Assembly (NCBI RefSeq): GCF_046233715.1
Contig: NZ_JBJNRJ010000017.1
Coordinates: 1-64,000 of the forward strand
DNA: 64,000 nt
Reading direction: 5' to 3'
From: Trujillonella humicola
GTDB lineage: Bacteria > Actinomycetota > Actinomycetes > Mycobacteriales > Geodermatophilaceae
The position numbers and the translations under genes are program-made. The notes below the pieces were generated by a model. It was given only the letters and a program-made list of their open reading frames with translations. It was not told where the DNA came from and ran no database searches. Numbering within the stretch: position 1 is the first letter of the stretch; each line of letters starts with the position of its first letter. Of the stretch, positions 18,183-27,025 are shown one piece after another.

Positions 18183-18476
18183 ATGTCACGACCCCCGCGT
18201 TTGTCCCCCGACGAGGTCTTCGCCGCCCTGCGGGAGCTGCCGCTGTGGTCCGGCGACGCCGACGGCCTGCGGCGCAGCGTCGAGCTGCCCGCGTTCGCCG
18301 ACGCCGTCGCCGCGCTCGTGCGGATCGGGTTCCTCGCCGAGGCGATGGACCACCACCCCGACGTCGACCTGCGCTGGCGGACCCTGCACCTGGCGCTGGT
18401 GAGCCACTCCGCCGGCGGGGTGACCGAGCTGGACCTGGAGCTGGCCCGCCGGATCGACACGGCCCTGCCCGCCTGA
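18183..18476 (+). CDS. 4a-hydroxytetrahydrobiopterin dehydratase (pterin carbinolamine dehydratase)
   Basis: A 97-residue enzyme that recycles the hydroxylated pterin cofactor of aromatic amino acid hydroxylases. The signature EAMDHHPDVDLRWRTLHLAL with SHSAGGVTELD contains the paired catalytic histidines. Length is typical. The ATG at 18183 lies 79 bases after cysH on the same strand, but a functional link to sulfur metabolism is not obvious. Convergent with the phoX gene. Confidence 0.9.
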   Translation: MSRPPRLSPDEVFAALRELPLWSGDADGLRRSVELPAFADAVAALVRIGFLAEAMDHHPDVDLRWRTLHLALVSHSAGGVTELDLELARRIDTALPA

Positions 18477-18498
18477 GGGGACAGGGCCGCGCCGGCCC

Positions 18499-20466
18499 TC
18501 AGCTGCCGATCACACCGCCGTCGTCCTTGGTGACGACCACGGTCGCCGAGCGGGGCGTGTCGATCCCGTCCTGCTGCGGCCAGGTGCTGCCCCCGTTCTC
18601 ACCCGGGTGCTGCAGGTTGACGAACATCGTCCGCCGATCCGGCGTGACCGCGATGCCGGTCACCTCGCAGCCCGTGACGCCGGTGAGGAAGCGGCGGACC
18701 TCCGGCTGCGCGGCCCACGGCGCCGTGGCGTCCGCGGCCAGCATCTGGTTGTTGACCCCGCCGGGCTGCGAGCCGTCGGTCTGGATCCACGCCCGGCTGT
18801 CGGGGTCGATCCACAGGCCGTCGGGTGAGCCGAAGGCGTCCTCGGCGTCGATCGTCGAGCCGTCGACGCCGCCGCCCGGGCCGGCGAGCAGGAACAGGTC
18901 CCACCGGAAGCGGGTGGCGGTGTGGTCGCCGCCCTGCTCGTCCCACCGCACGATGTGGCCCCAACGGTTGGCGATCCGCGGGTTGGGGCCGTTGGGGGCG
19001 GTCCGGGACGTGTTGTTGGTCAGGGTGACGAAGACCGTGCCGGTGCGCGGGTCGACCGACGTCCACTCCGGCCGGTCCATCGGCGTGGCGCCCACGGCGG
19101 TGGCCGCGAGCCGGGTCTTGACCATGACGTCGCCCTGGTCGGCGTACCCGTTGGCGGCCGTGAGCGGCCCCTGGCCGTGGACCAGCGGGATCCAGTCCCC
19201 GCTGCCGTCCTCGTTGAAGCGGGCGACGTAGAGGGTCCCCTCGTCCAGCGGGCTCCTGCCCTGGGCCCGCATCGACTGCCAGTTGCGCGCGCTGACGAAC
19301 TTGTAGACGTGCTCGCCGGCCTGGTCGTCGCCCATGTAGACGACGACCCGCCCGCCCCGGGACACGTGGACGGTGGCGTCCTCGTGCTTCAGCCGGCCGA
19401 GCGCTGTCCGCTTGACCGGGGTCGAGGTCGGGTCGAACGGGTCGATCTCGACGACCCAGCCGAAGCGGTTGGGCTCGTTGGGGTCCTGCGGGGTCACCCG
19501 GAACCGGGCGTCGTGGACCGCCCAGCCGTTGCGGTCGCCGCCGACGCCGTAGCGGGTGGCCAGGCCGGCGTTCTCGCCGTCCAGCGCGCCGTCGACGCGG
19601 AAGTAGCCGTTGAAGTTCTCCTCGCAGGTCAGGTACGTGGCCCACGGGGTCTCGCCGTTGGCGCAGTTGTTGACGGTGCCCAGCGGGGTGCGGCCCTGGG
19701 GGTCGACGGCGGTGCGCACGAGCCGGTGACCGGCGGCGGGACCGGAGAAGGACATCGGGGTGTTCGCGGTGATCCGCCGGTTGCGGCGCGACCGCAGGAC
19801 CTCCCACTGGCCGTTGCGCGCGCGCTGCACCTCGACGACCGCGACGCCGTGGGCGTTCTGCGACTTCCTGACGCCCTCGGCCGTGACCGGGACGTAGTTC
19901 GGCACGTAGGTGCCCGTGTGCAGGTAGAACTCGTCGGTGTACTCGTGGTTGAGCACCAGCAGACCGTTCTCGCTGCCGCGGGGGCCGTTGTGCAGCGGGA
20001 AGTAGGTCATGCCGTCGTGGTGCATGCCGACCTGCTCGGCCTGCTGCGCGGCCGTGTTCCCGCCGGGGTTGCCACCCGGCTCGCCGGGGGTGCCCGGCAC
20101 GAAGGCGGGGAACGAGCCGAGGATCGGCGTCCCCCACGGGATGAAGGGCCGGGCGGTGTAACCGCGCGGGACGACGACCTCGTCGGCGGTGCTCGGCGGG
20201 ATCGGCTGGAAACCGAGGCGACCGCCGTGGGGACCCCCTCCACCGCCGGGGCCGCCGCCGGGGCCGGCGGGTCGCGCCGCGGCGGCCGGCGGGTCGATCA
20301 GACCGGCGGTGAGGAAGCCGGCCGCGGCGAGGAAGCCGCCGGCCAGGACGCCGCGCCGGCTGAGCCGGCTCTCGGCGACGGCCATCAGGTGCGGGGCCGT
20401 GGACGGGTTGGTGGGGACGTCCTCGGGGTCGAGGGGGTCGGCCGCGCGCTCGTGCAGCGTCGTCAC
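18499..20466 (-). CDS. PhoX-family (DUF839) alkaline phosphatase, Tat-exported
   Basis: A 655-residue secreted enzyme. The N terminus has a twin-arginine signal, SRRGVLAGGFLAAAGFLTAG (Arg37-Arg38), then a Pro/Gly linker. The mature domain is the PhoX fold, a six-bladed propeller that uses Ca and Fe. NHEYTDEFY, GTVNNCANGETPWATYLTCE with following ENFNGYF, and LKHEDATVHV are family segments. It likely releases phosphate from organic esters outside the membrane. The GTG at 20466 is the first start giving a complete Tat region. The upstream 137-base gap has one GTTCACC heptamer but no clear pho-box array. Confidence 0.9.
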   Translation of the reverse strand: MTTLHERAADPLDPEDVPTNPSTAPHLMAVAESRLSRRGVLAGGFLAAAGFLTAGLIDPPAAAARPAGPGGGPGGGGGPHGGRLGFQPIPPSTADEVVVPRGYTARPFIPWGTPILGSFPAFVPGTPGEPGGNPGGNTAAQQAEQVGMHHDGMTYFPLHNGPRGSENGLLVLNHEYTDEFYLHTGTYVPNYVPVTAEGVRKSQNAHGVAVVEVQRARNGQWEVLRSRRNRRITANTPMSFSGPAAGHRLVRTAVDPQGRTPLGTVNNCANGETPWATYLTCEENFNGYFRVDGALDGENAGLATRYGVGGDRNGWAVHDARFRVTPQDPNEPNRFGWVVEIDPFDPTSTPVKRTALGRLKHEDATVHVSRGGRVVVYMGDDQAGEHVYKFVSARNWQSMRAQGRSPLDEGTLYVARFNEDGSGDWIPLVHGQGPLTAANGYADQGDVMVKTRLAATAVGATPMDRPEWTSVDPRTGTVFVTLTNNTSRTAPNGPNPRIANRWGHIVRWDEQGGDHTATRFRWDLFLLAGPGGGVDGSTIDAEDAFGSPDGLWIDPDSRAWIQTDGSQPGGVNNQMLAADATAPWAAQPEVRRFLTGVTGCEVTGIAVTPDRRTMFVNLQHPGENGGSTWPQQDGIDTPRSATVVVTKDDGGVIGS

Positions 20467-20603
20467 GGGAGGTGCTCCAGGGGTCCGGGGATCGGGGCGG
20501 ACCGAAGCTAGGAACGCCGATCGACGCAGGCATGGCCGTCGGGCACAGCGGACGTGAAGAGACCGTCCACGCCGCGTTCACCTGCGCGGTGTACCGCCGG
20601 GGA

Positions 20604-21092
20604 TCAGTCGGTCGGCGGCAGCACGAGGAGCCGGAGCAGGCGGTCGGCCTCCGCGTCGGGATCGGCCGTGAGGCCGGTGTGCACCGGACCGGTCTGGACG
20701 ACGGTGCTGCGCGGCGCCGTCAGCCAGCGGAACCGCGAGCCGAGCGCCTCCCGGCCGGCCGCGCCCGCCGCCCCGTCGGCGGCGCACACGTCGGCCACGG
20801 CCTGCAGTGCCCGGGCGATCGCGTCGGCGTCGGCCGTCGGGTCCACGGCGTGCAGCCGCGCGGGGTCCAGGTGCAGCCGGACGCCGAGGTAGTCCCGCTG
20901 CCGGCTGTAGACGATCACGCCGGCGTTGAGGAACTCGCCCCGCTCGACGCGCGGCACCACCCGCACGACGGCGTACTCGAAGGTGTCCCTCACCGCTGGA
21001 TCACGCAGCTCCGGTTCGTCCCTCACCGCTGGATCACGCAGCTCCGGTTCGTCCCTCACCGCTGGATCACGCAGCTCCGGTTCGTCCCTCAC
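20604..21092 (-). CDS. DUF3037 protein with repeated N terminus, partner of HipA-like kinase
   Basis: From GTG 20993 the protein is a normal-length DUF3037 member (129 residues, beginning RDTFEYAVVRVVPRVERGEF and continuing LNAGVIVYSRQRDYLG). A 33-base tandem repeat lies directly upstream in the same frame and adds VRDEPELRDPA three times. The outermost GTG (21092) overlaps the stop of the upstream HipA-like gene (GTGA), so coupled translation would start there and give 162 residues. Four in-frame GTG starts therefore exist (21092, 21059, 21026, 20993). DUF3037 proteins are often adjacent to HipA-like kinases. Their activity is unknown. Confidence 0.75.
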   Translation of the reverse strand: MRDEPELRDPAVRDEPELRDPAVRDEPELRDPAVRDTFEYAVVRVVPRVERGEFLNAGVIVYSRQRDYLGVRLHLDPARLHAVDPTADADAIARALQAVADVCAADGAAGAAGREALGSRFRWLTAPRSTVVQTGPVHTGLTADPDAEADRLLRLLVLPPTD

Positions 21093-21103
21093 CGCTGGGT
21101 CAC
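20985..21103. repeat. 33-base tandem repeat spanning a start codon
   Basis: Three perfect 33-base units (20985-21017, 21018-21050, 21051-21083) and a fourth partial copy that diverges after about 15 bases. Each unit contains GTGAGGGAC on the minus strand, that is a GTG start plus two codons, and encodes 11 residues in frame. The repeat sits exactly at the junction of the HipA-like and DUF3037 genes. Perfect identity suggests recent slippage or an assembly expansion. Confidence 0.9.
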
Positions 21104-21946
21104 CCCTTCGGGCGGCGGCGGCCCCAGCCAGGCCGGGCGGTTCTGCCCGGCCCGGTGCCGCTGCCGGCCGGCACCCCCGGCGGCCGCGGCGGCGACGAGG
21201 CCGGGCAGCCAGGCGTCCCGGGCCGCCAGCCGGGAGAGGAGCTGGTCGACGTAGCGCTGCCGCACCGCGGACGGCGGCTCGTCGGCCGCCGGGCCCTCGA
21301 GCCACTCGTCGGGCACCTGGCCCAGCACCCGCTCGAGCAGCGGCCGGCTCACCCGCGGGCCGAGGTCGGCGTCCGCGGCGCGGACGTCGGGCCGGCACTC
21401 GACGAGCGCGTGCTGCGCGGCGTCGTAGGGGCGCGCCACCGCCGCCTGCGCGCCCGGCCAGTTGTGGTGGAAGGTCAGCGCGGCGCCGTGGTCGATGAGC
21501 TGCAGGCGACCGTGCCAGAACAGCATGTTCGGGTTGCGCCACGACCGGTCGACGTTGCCGATCAGCGCGTCGAACCACAGCACGCGGCCGGCGAGGGCCC
21601 CGTCGACCTCGGCCACCCCGGCCTCGAGGTCCAGCGCTCCGGGGAGGTAGTCCAGGCCGAGGTTGCGGCCGGCGGAGCGCTGCAGCAGCTCCTGCACCTC
21701 CTGATCGGGCTCGCCCACCGCCAGCTCGGCGGCCACGTCGACCGTGACCAGAGCGGGCACGGGCAGGGCCAGTGCACGGGCGAGCTCCCCGCAGACCACC
21801 TCGGCGACCAGCACCCGCACGCCCTGCCCGGCAGCCCGCCACTTGACCACGTAGGTGCCGAGGTCGTCGGCCTCCATGAGACCCGGCAGCGAGCCACCCT
21901 CGCGCAGCGGGGTGACGTAGCGGGTGGCGGTGACGGCGGGCAGCAC
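21089..21946 (-). CDS. HipA-like serine/threonine kinase domain protein
   Basis: A 285-residue stand-alone HipA-like kinase domain without the N-terminal part of classical HipA. GTYVVKWRAAGQG carries the ATP-anchoring Lys. FDALIGNVDRSWRNPNMLF holds the catalytic Asp and metal-binding Asn. LQLIDHGAALTF is the DFG-equivalent, here DHG. Targets are unknown. Classical HipA phosphorylates GltX, but this short form is usually paired with DUF3037 rather than HipB. The start is uncertain: GTG 21946 gives the natural N terminus VLPAVTATRYVTPLREGGS but lacks a clear ribosome site. It overlaps the DUF3037 gene by four bases at its 3' end. Confidence 0.75.
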   Translation of the reverse strand: MLPAVTATRYVTPLREGGSLPGLMEADDLGTYVVKWRAAGQGVRVLVAEVVCGELARALALPVPALVTVDVAAELAVGEPDQEVQELLQRSAGRNLGLDYLPGALDLEAGVAEVDGALAGRVLWFDALIGNVDRSWRNPNMLFWHGRLQLIDHGAALTFHHNWPGAQAAVARPYDAAQHALVECRPDVRAADADLGPRVSRPLLERVLGQVPDEWLEGPAADEPPSAVRQRYVDQLLSRLAARDAWLPGLVAAAAAGGAGRQRHRAGQNRPAWLGPPPPEGVTQR

Positions 21947-21985
21947 AGTGCGGGTCAACCTAGCGGCCGGGCACACTCGGCAGGC

Positions 21986-22534
21986 GTGGGACTCCTCCGC
22001 GCCGTGACCCCGGCCGACCTCGCCGACGTGCCGCTGACCTACCCGGAGGTCGGCGCCACCGCCGATCCGGTGCTGCCGGCGGGCTACCGGCACAGCGAGC
22101 ACACCGTCGTCGTGGGCACCGGTCGCGCGGCCTTCGAGCGGACGGTGGCGGCGGTGTTCGGCTGGGCGGTGCAGCGCGGCGTGGGTCTGCGGGTGCGGGC
22201 CAGCGGACCCGCGACGGAGCCGGGCACGGTCGTCGTCCTCACCGCCGGGCTGGACCGGCTGGGCTACGACATCCCCTGCCGGGTCGTCTGGGCGCGCACC
22301 GAGGGGGACGAGCAGGGCTTCGCCTACGGCACGCTGCCCGGGCACCCGGAGAGCGGGGAGGAGGCGTTCCTCGTGCGGATCTCCGGCTCCGGCGAGGTCA
22401 CCGTGGTGCTGCGGGTCTTCTCCCGGCTCGCCTCGCCCGCGGCGCGGCTGGCCGGGCCCGCGGCCTGGTGGGTGCAGGCGCTGGCCACCCGGCGCTACCT
22501 GGCCACCCTCCGGAGGGCCGCCCGCGGTCGATGA
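21986..22534 (+). CDS. DUF1990 family protein
   Basis: A 182-residue protein of the DUF1990 family. The segments LTYPEVGATA, LPAGYRHSEHTVVVGTG and FAYGTLPGHPESGEEAFLV are the typical conserved blocks. Some relatives appear in plant and bacterial proteins of unknown role. The GTG at 21986 starts 39 bases from the divergent HipA-like gene, so the two promoters must be compact or leaderless. The stop overlaps the next gene's ATG (ATGA). Confidence 0.85.
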   Translation: MGLLRAVTPADLADVPLTYPEVGATADPVLPAGYRHSEHTVVVGTGRAAFERTVAAVFGWAVQRGVGLRVRASGPATEPGTVVVLTAGLDRLGYDIPCRVVWARTEGDEQGFAYGTLPGHPESGEEAFLVRISGSGEVTVVLRVFSRLASPAARLAGPAAWWVQALATRRYLATLRRAARGR

Positions 22535-23719
22535 GTCCGCGGCCCGGAGCCGGTCGGTACGGCATGGGACTGGGAGAGGACGTCGAGGCGGCGGTGCGCG
22601 GCGCGGTGGCCGAGGACCAGGTGCCCGGAGCGGCCTGGTGGGCAGCCCGCGGCGGCGAGGTCGCCCGCGGAGCGGCGGGCACCCACACGCCGGGCGGGCA
22701 GGACGCGGTGACGCCCGACGCGGTGTTCCGCATCTCCTCGATGACCAAGCCGGTCGTGGCCGCAGCGGCCCTGGCACTGGTCGACGACGGCGTGGTGGCC
22801 CTCGACGAGCCGGTCGACCGGCTGCTGCCCGAGCTGGCCGACCGGGTGGTGCTCGCCGATCCGCTCGACGCCGCCGCGGGCACCGTGCCGGCCCGCCGCC
22901 CGATCACCGTGCGCGACGTGCTCACGTTCCGGCTGGGGCTGGGCATCGACTTCGGCGCTCCGTGGCCCACCCCCCACGATGGCGGCGCTGGGCGGGGCCG
23001 GGCTGCCGGCCGGACCACCGCAGCCCCAGGCCGCTCCCCCGCCCGACGAGTGGCTGCGGCGGGTGGCGACGGTCCCGCTGGCGCACCAGCCCGGCGAGCG
23101 GTGGCTGTACCACGTGGGCGCGAGCGTGCTCGGCGTCCTCGTCGGCCGCGCCACCGGGCGCGCGCTGCCCGAGGTGCTCGCCGAGCGGGTGCTGACGCCG
23201 CTGGGCATGTGCGCGACCGGTTTCGGCGTCCCGGAGCGCGCCCGGGGCAGGCTCGGCGCGCACTGGACGCCGCCGGACGGGGACGGCCGCCGCGAGTGCT
23301 ACGACCCGGCCGACGGCCAGTGGGCGCGGCGGCCGGCGTTCCCCGACGGCGGCGACGGGCTGGTGTCGACCGTCGACGACCTCGCCGCGTTCGCCGGGAT
23401 GCTCGCCGCGGGCGGCCGCTCCCCCGGTGGCCGGCGCGTCCTGGCGGACGGCACCGTCGCGGCGATGCTGACCGAGCAGGCCGGCCCGGTCGACGACGAG
23501 GGCGGCGGCTGGGGGCTGGGCGTCGGCGTCCGCCGGGAGGGCGAGCCCGGCGGACGGTCGGCCGGCTCCTACGGCTGGGACGGCGGGCTGGGCAGCTCGT
23601 GGTGGACCGACCCGGTCACCGGCGCGACCGGCGTGCTGCTCACCAACCAGATGTGGTCCTCTCCGCAGCCGCCGCCGCTGTTCGACGCCTTCCGCGCGGC
23701 GGTGTTCGGCCGCCGCTGA
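22531..23719 (+). pseudogene. Serine beta-lactamase-family (class C-like/esterase) gene with a frameshift
   Basis: Two overlapping frames together make one beta-lactamase-fold protein of about 395 residues. The first part (from ATG 22531) holds the nucleophile motif SSMTKPV (SxxK). After a run of six C at 22970-22975 the frame shifts. The second part then runs from MAALGGAGLPAG through GERWLYHVGASVLGVLVGRA, with the Tyr of the YxN-type motif, to the C terminus at 23719. Removing one C restores a normal PWPTP...MAALGG junction. Either a homopolymer sequencing error or a true inactivation is possible. The N-terminal half alone would lack the Tyr. It is coupled to the DUF1990 gene by ATGA. Confidence 0.8.
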
Positions 23720-23821
23720 CGGTCTTTGCGGTGTCGTGACGATGCCCGTCCGCCGACGCCCCGGGCCTGCTGCGGGGGTAGCCCGGGAGCCGGGAACCGA
23801 GCGGACGCCGAGGAGGCAGTC

Positions 23822-24256
23822 GTGACCGGAGGCGACGAGGACCGGACCGCCCCGCCCACCGGGCGGATGGTGCAGCTGCGCGACACGGACCGGACCGTCG
23901 CCGACGCGGACTCCGACGTCCGCGGCCGCCGGGCCGTCGACGCGCGGGGCGAGGCGATCGGCGAGGTCGACGACCTGCTCGTCGACGACGCCGAGGGCCG
24001 GGTCCGGTTCCTGCAGGTCGGCACGGGTGGGCTGCTCGGCCTGGGCCGGCAGTCGGTCCTGGTCCCCGTCGAGGCGGTGGTGGCGATCGATGCCGAGACC
24101 GTGACCATCACCCGGGACCGGGAAGCCATGGCCGCCGCACCGGCCTACGACCCGGAGCTGGCGGAGGACCCGGCCTACTACGCGACGGTGTACGGGTGGT
24201 GGAGCCCCACCCCGTACTGGACGCCGGGCCCCGGCCCCACGCCGCACGTCCGCTGA
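23822..24256 (+). CDS. PRC-barrel domain protein (copy 1)
   Basis: A 144-residue cytoplasmic protein. After a short N-terminal tail the PRC-barrel has RRAVDARGEAIGEVDDLLVD and DAEGRVRFLQVGTGGLLGLG with VLVPVEAVVAIDAETV. A C-terminal aromatic tail (YGWWSPTPYWTPGPG) follows. PRC barrels bind partner proteins or RNA-processing factors, and the role here is unknown. AGGAGG lies six bases before GTG 23822. It is a tandem paralogue of the next gene. Confidence 0.85.
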   Translation: MTGGDEDRTAPPTGRMVQLRDTDRTVADADSDVRGRRAVDARGEAIGEVDDLLVDDAEGRVRFLQVGTGGLLGLGRQSVLVPVEAVVAIDAETVTITRDREAMAAAPAYDPELAEDPAYYATVYGWWSPTPYWTPGPGPTPHVR

Positions 24257-24332
24257 CCGCGGACGCCGTCAGCACCGTGTCCGGCCGCAGCCGAGCGACA
24301 CCACGGACCACCGGAGGACCAGGGAGGACGAC

Positions 24333-24749
24333 GTGACGACGGACGAGATCGGCCAGCTGTACCGGCTCGGCGACACCGACAAGACCGTGGCGGACCCGGC
24401 CGCCGACGTGCGCGGCCGGCAGGTCGTGGACGCCGACGGGGAGGACGTCGGGCGGGTGGAGGACCTGCTCGTCGACGACGCCGAGGGGCGGGTCCGGTTC
24501 CTCCGCGTCGGAGAGGGCGGCTTCCTCGGTCTCGGTGGACGCCACTTCCTCGTGCCGGTCGAGGCCGTGGTGGGGATCGACCCCGAGACGGTGCGCATCA
24601 GCCGGGACCGCGGCGCCATGGCGAACGTGCCCACGTACGACCCGCAGCTCACCGACGCTCCCGAGCACTACGGCGCCGTGTACGGGTGGTGGGGGTATCC
24701 CCCCTTCTGGGGCCCCGGCTACGCCTACCCGCCGTTCCCGCGCTTCTGA
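24333..24749 (+). CDS. PRC-barrel domain protein (copy 2)
   Basis: A 138-residue paralogue of the preceding gene, sharing the DVRGR, VDDLLVDDAEGRVRFL-like, VPVEAVV and YGWW blocks in the same order, with a C-terminal aromatic/proline tail (PPFWGPGYAYPPFPRF). Start GTG 24333 with AGGGAGGA upstream. Tandem duplication is clear from order and sequence. The catalase gene follows 116 bases downstream, and stress-linked co-regulation is possible but not shown. Confidence 0.85.
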   Translation: MTTDEIGQLYRLGDTDKTVADPAADVRGRQVVDADGEDVGRVEDLLVDDAEGRVRFLRVGEGGFLGLGGRHFLVPVEAVVGIDPETVRISRDRGAMANVPTYDPQLTDAPEHYGAVYGWWGYPPFWGPGYAYPPFPRF

Positions 24750-24865
24750 CGTCGCGACCGCGAGGGACGTCGCCCTGCCCGACGGCCCCGGGGACCTGCC
24801 GGTTCCGCCGGAGCCCTCCGGGTAGGGGGAGGACGTCGAAGCCGACGACCCGTCTGGAGATCCGC

Positions 24866-26986
24866 ATGCCCCCCGCACGCCAGCCCGACCAGTCCGCACC
24901 CGCGACGGTCAGCCCGACCGGAGTGACCTACGAGGGACCGCGGGAGGGCCGCGACCCGCGCGCCCAGGCCGGGGAGTTCGTGACCTCGCCCACCGGCGTC
25001 CGCATCCCCGACACCGACCACTCCCTCAAGGCCGGGCCGCGCGGACCCGTCCTGCTGGAGGACTTCCACCTCCGCGAGAAGATCAACGCCTTCGACCACG
25101 AGCGGATCCCCGAGCGGGTGGTGCACGCCCGCGGCGCCGCCGCCCACGGCGTCTTCACCGCCTACGGGACCGCCGCGAAGCTGACGCGCGCCGCCGTCCT
25201 CGCCGAGGAGGGCCTGGAGACGCCGGTCTTCGTGCGCTTCTCCACGGTCCTCGGCTCCCGCGGCTCGGCCGACACCGTGCGCGACACCCGCGGGTTCGCG
25301 ACGAAGTTCTACACGAAGGAGGGGATCTGGGACCTGGTCGGCAACAACATGCCGGTCTTCTTCATCCAGGACGCGATCAAGTTCCCCGACATCATCCACG
25401 CGGGCAAGCCGCACCCCGACCGCGAGATCCCCCAGGCCCAGTCGGCCCACGACACCTTCTGGGACTTCGTCACCCTGCACACCGAGGCCACCCACCACAC
25501 GATCTGGAACATGAGCGACCGGGGCATCCCCCGCAGCTACCGGACGATGGAGGGCTTCGGCGTCCACACGTTCCGGCTGGTCGACGCCGACCGTCGGACC
25601 TGCCTGGTCAAGTTCCACTGGAAGCCCACGCTCGGCGTGCACTCGCTGACCTGGGAGGAGGCCCAGCTGGCCGCCGGCTTCGACCCGGACTTCCACCGCC
25701 GGGACCTCGCCGAGGCCATCGAGAACGGCGCCTTCCCGGAGTGGGAGCTGGGTGTCCAGGTCTTCCCCGACACCCCGGAGGAGACCTTCGAGGGCATCGA
25801 CCTGCTCGACCCGACCAAGCTCGTGCCGGAGGAGCTCGCCCCGGTGCAGCGGATCGGGAAGCTGGTGCTGAACGCCAACCCGACGAACTACTTCGCGGAG
25901 ACCGAGCAGGTGGCCTTCAACACCGGGCACGTGGTGCCGGGGATCGACTTCACGAACGACCCGCTGCTGCAGGGCCGCAACTTCTCCTACCTGGACACCC
26001 AGCTGCTCCGCCTGGGCGGGCCGAACTGGCGGCAGATCCCGGTCAACCGCCCGCACGCGCCGGTGAACGACAACCACCGCGACGGCTTCCACCAGGACGC
26101 CGTCCACGAGGGGCGGGCCGCGTACCTGCCGAACTCCCTCGACGGCGGCTCCCCGGGACCGGCGGGCGCGGACGAGGGCGGCTTCATCAGCGTCCCCCGC
26201 CCGGTCGCCGGAGAGGTGGGCCGCGCCGCGCCCGCGTCCTTCGACGACCACTACTCCCAGCCGGCGATGTTCTACGCGAGCCTGACCAGCATCGAGCAGC
26301 AGCACATCGCCGACGCCTACACCTTCGAGCTCGGCAAGGTCTACGAGCAGGCCGTCAAGGAGCGGGCCCTCACCGTGCTCGCCAAGATCGACGGCGACCT
26401 GTGCGCCCAGGTCGCGGCCGGCCTCGGCCTGCCGGCACCGGCCCCCGAGCCGGTGGAGCCCGGCGTCCTCTCCCCCGCGCTGCGCCAGGTGAAGCCCGAG
26501 CCGTTCCCGGTCACCGGCCGGATCGTCGGCGTCGTGGCGGGTCCGGGCGCCGACCTCGCGGGCATCGCGGCGCTGCGCGAGGCGCTGGAGGCCGAGGGCG
26601 CGCTGCTGCGGGTCATCGCCCCGCACGGCGGGCGGCTGGTGGACGGCGACGACGTGGAGATCGTCGAGCGCACCTTCGCCACCGGCCGGTCGATCGAGTT
26701 CGACGCGATCGTGGTGGCCGACGGCGCGCCGAAGGACGGCGACTTCCGGGCCCTCGTGATGCTCCAGGAGGCCTTCCGGCACCTGAAGGCCGTCGGCGCC
26801 TGGGGCGACGGCGTGGAGGTCCTCCGCGCCGCCGGCATCGACCCGGAGGCGCCCGGCGTGATCACCGGCGACAGCGCGAGCGCCGCGATGGCGGCCGAGA
26901 CTGTGGCGGCGCTGGGCATGCACCGGGCCTGGGACCGCACACCGCTGGTGACCAACAACGCCGTGCCCCCGGCGCCGGTGGCCTGA
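24866..26986 (+). CDS. katE: Large-subunit monofunctional catalase (KatE/HPII type)
   Basis: A 706-residue clade 2 heme catalase that decomposes hydrogen peroxide. The catalytic His is in ERVVHARGAAAHGVF (His87), the distal Asn in VGNNMPVFFIQDAIKFPD, and the proximal heme Tyr in GRNFSYLDTQLLRLGGPNW. From about residue 555 a flavodoxin/DJ-1-like C-terminal domain follows (GRIVGVVAGPGADLAGIAAL), the hallmark of large catalases. The ATG at 24866 is the start that gives the expected N terminus; it is preceded by GGAGATCCGC. Typically induced in stationary phase or oxidative stress. Confidence 0.95.
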   Translation: MPPARQPDQSAPATVSPTGVTYEGPREGRDPRAQAGEFVTSPTGVRIPDTDHSLKAGPRGPVLLEDFHLREKINAFDHERIPERVVHARGAAAHGVFTAYGTAAKLTRAAVLAEEGLETPVFVRFSTVLGSRGSADTVRDTRGFATKFYTKEGIWDLVGNNMPVFFIQDAIKFPDIIHAGKPHPDREIPQAQSAHDTFWDFVTLHTEATHHTIWNMSDRGIPRSYRTMEGFGVHTFRLVDADRRTCLVKFHWKPTLGVHSLTWEEAQLAAGFDPDFHRRDLAEAIENGAFPEWELGVQVFPDTPEETFEGIDLLDPTKLVPEELAPVQRIGKLVLNANPTNYFAETEQVAFNTGHVVPGIDFTNDPLLQGRNFSYLDTQLLRLGGPNWRQIPVNRPHAPVNDNHRDGFHQDAVHEGRAAYLPNSLDGGSPGPAGADEGGFISVPRPVAGEVGRAAPASFDDHYSQPAMFYASLTSIEQQHIADAYTFELGKVYEQAVKERALTVLAKIDGDLCAQVAAGLGLPAPAPEPVEPGVLSPALRQVKPEPFPVTGRIVGVVAGPGADLAGIAALREALEAEGALLRVIAPHGGRLVDGDDVEIVERTFATGRSIEFDAIVVADGAPKDGDFRALVMLQEAFRHLKAVGAWGDGVEVLRAAGIDPEAPGVITGDSASAAMAAETVAALGMHRAWDRTPLVTNNAVPPAPVA

Positions 26987-27025
26987 GGTGACGCCGGAGG
27001 GCGGCAGCCCGGCCGCCCTCCGGCG

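Noticed and set aside
20576..20595. Pho box upstream of phoX
   Set aside because: A single GTTCACC heptamer is present, on the opposite strand and without a second unit at 11-base spacing; too weak to call.
20985..21103. Possible CRISPR or phage repeat
   Set aside because: The 33-base units are directly adjacent with no spacers and keep a coding frame, so this is a simple tandem repeat.
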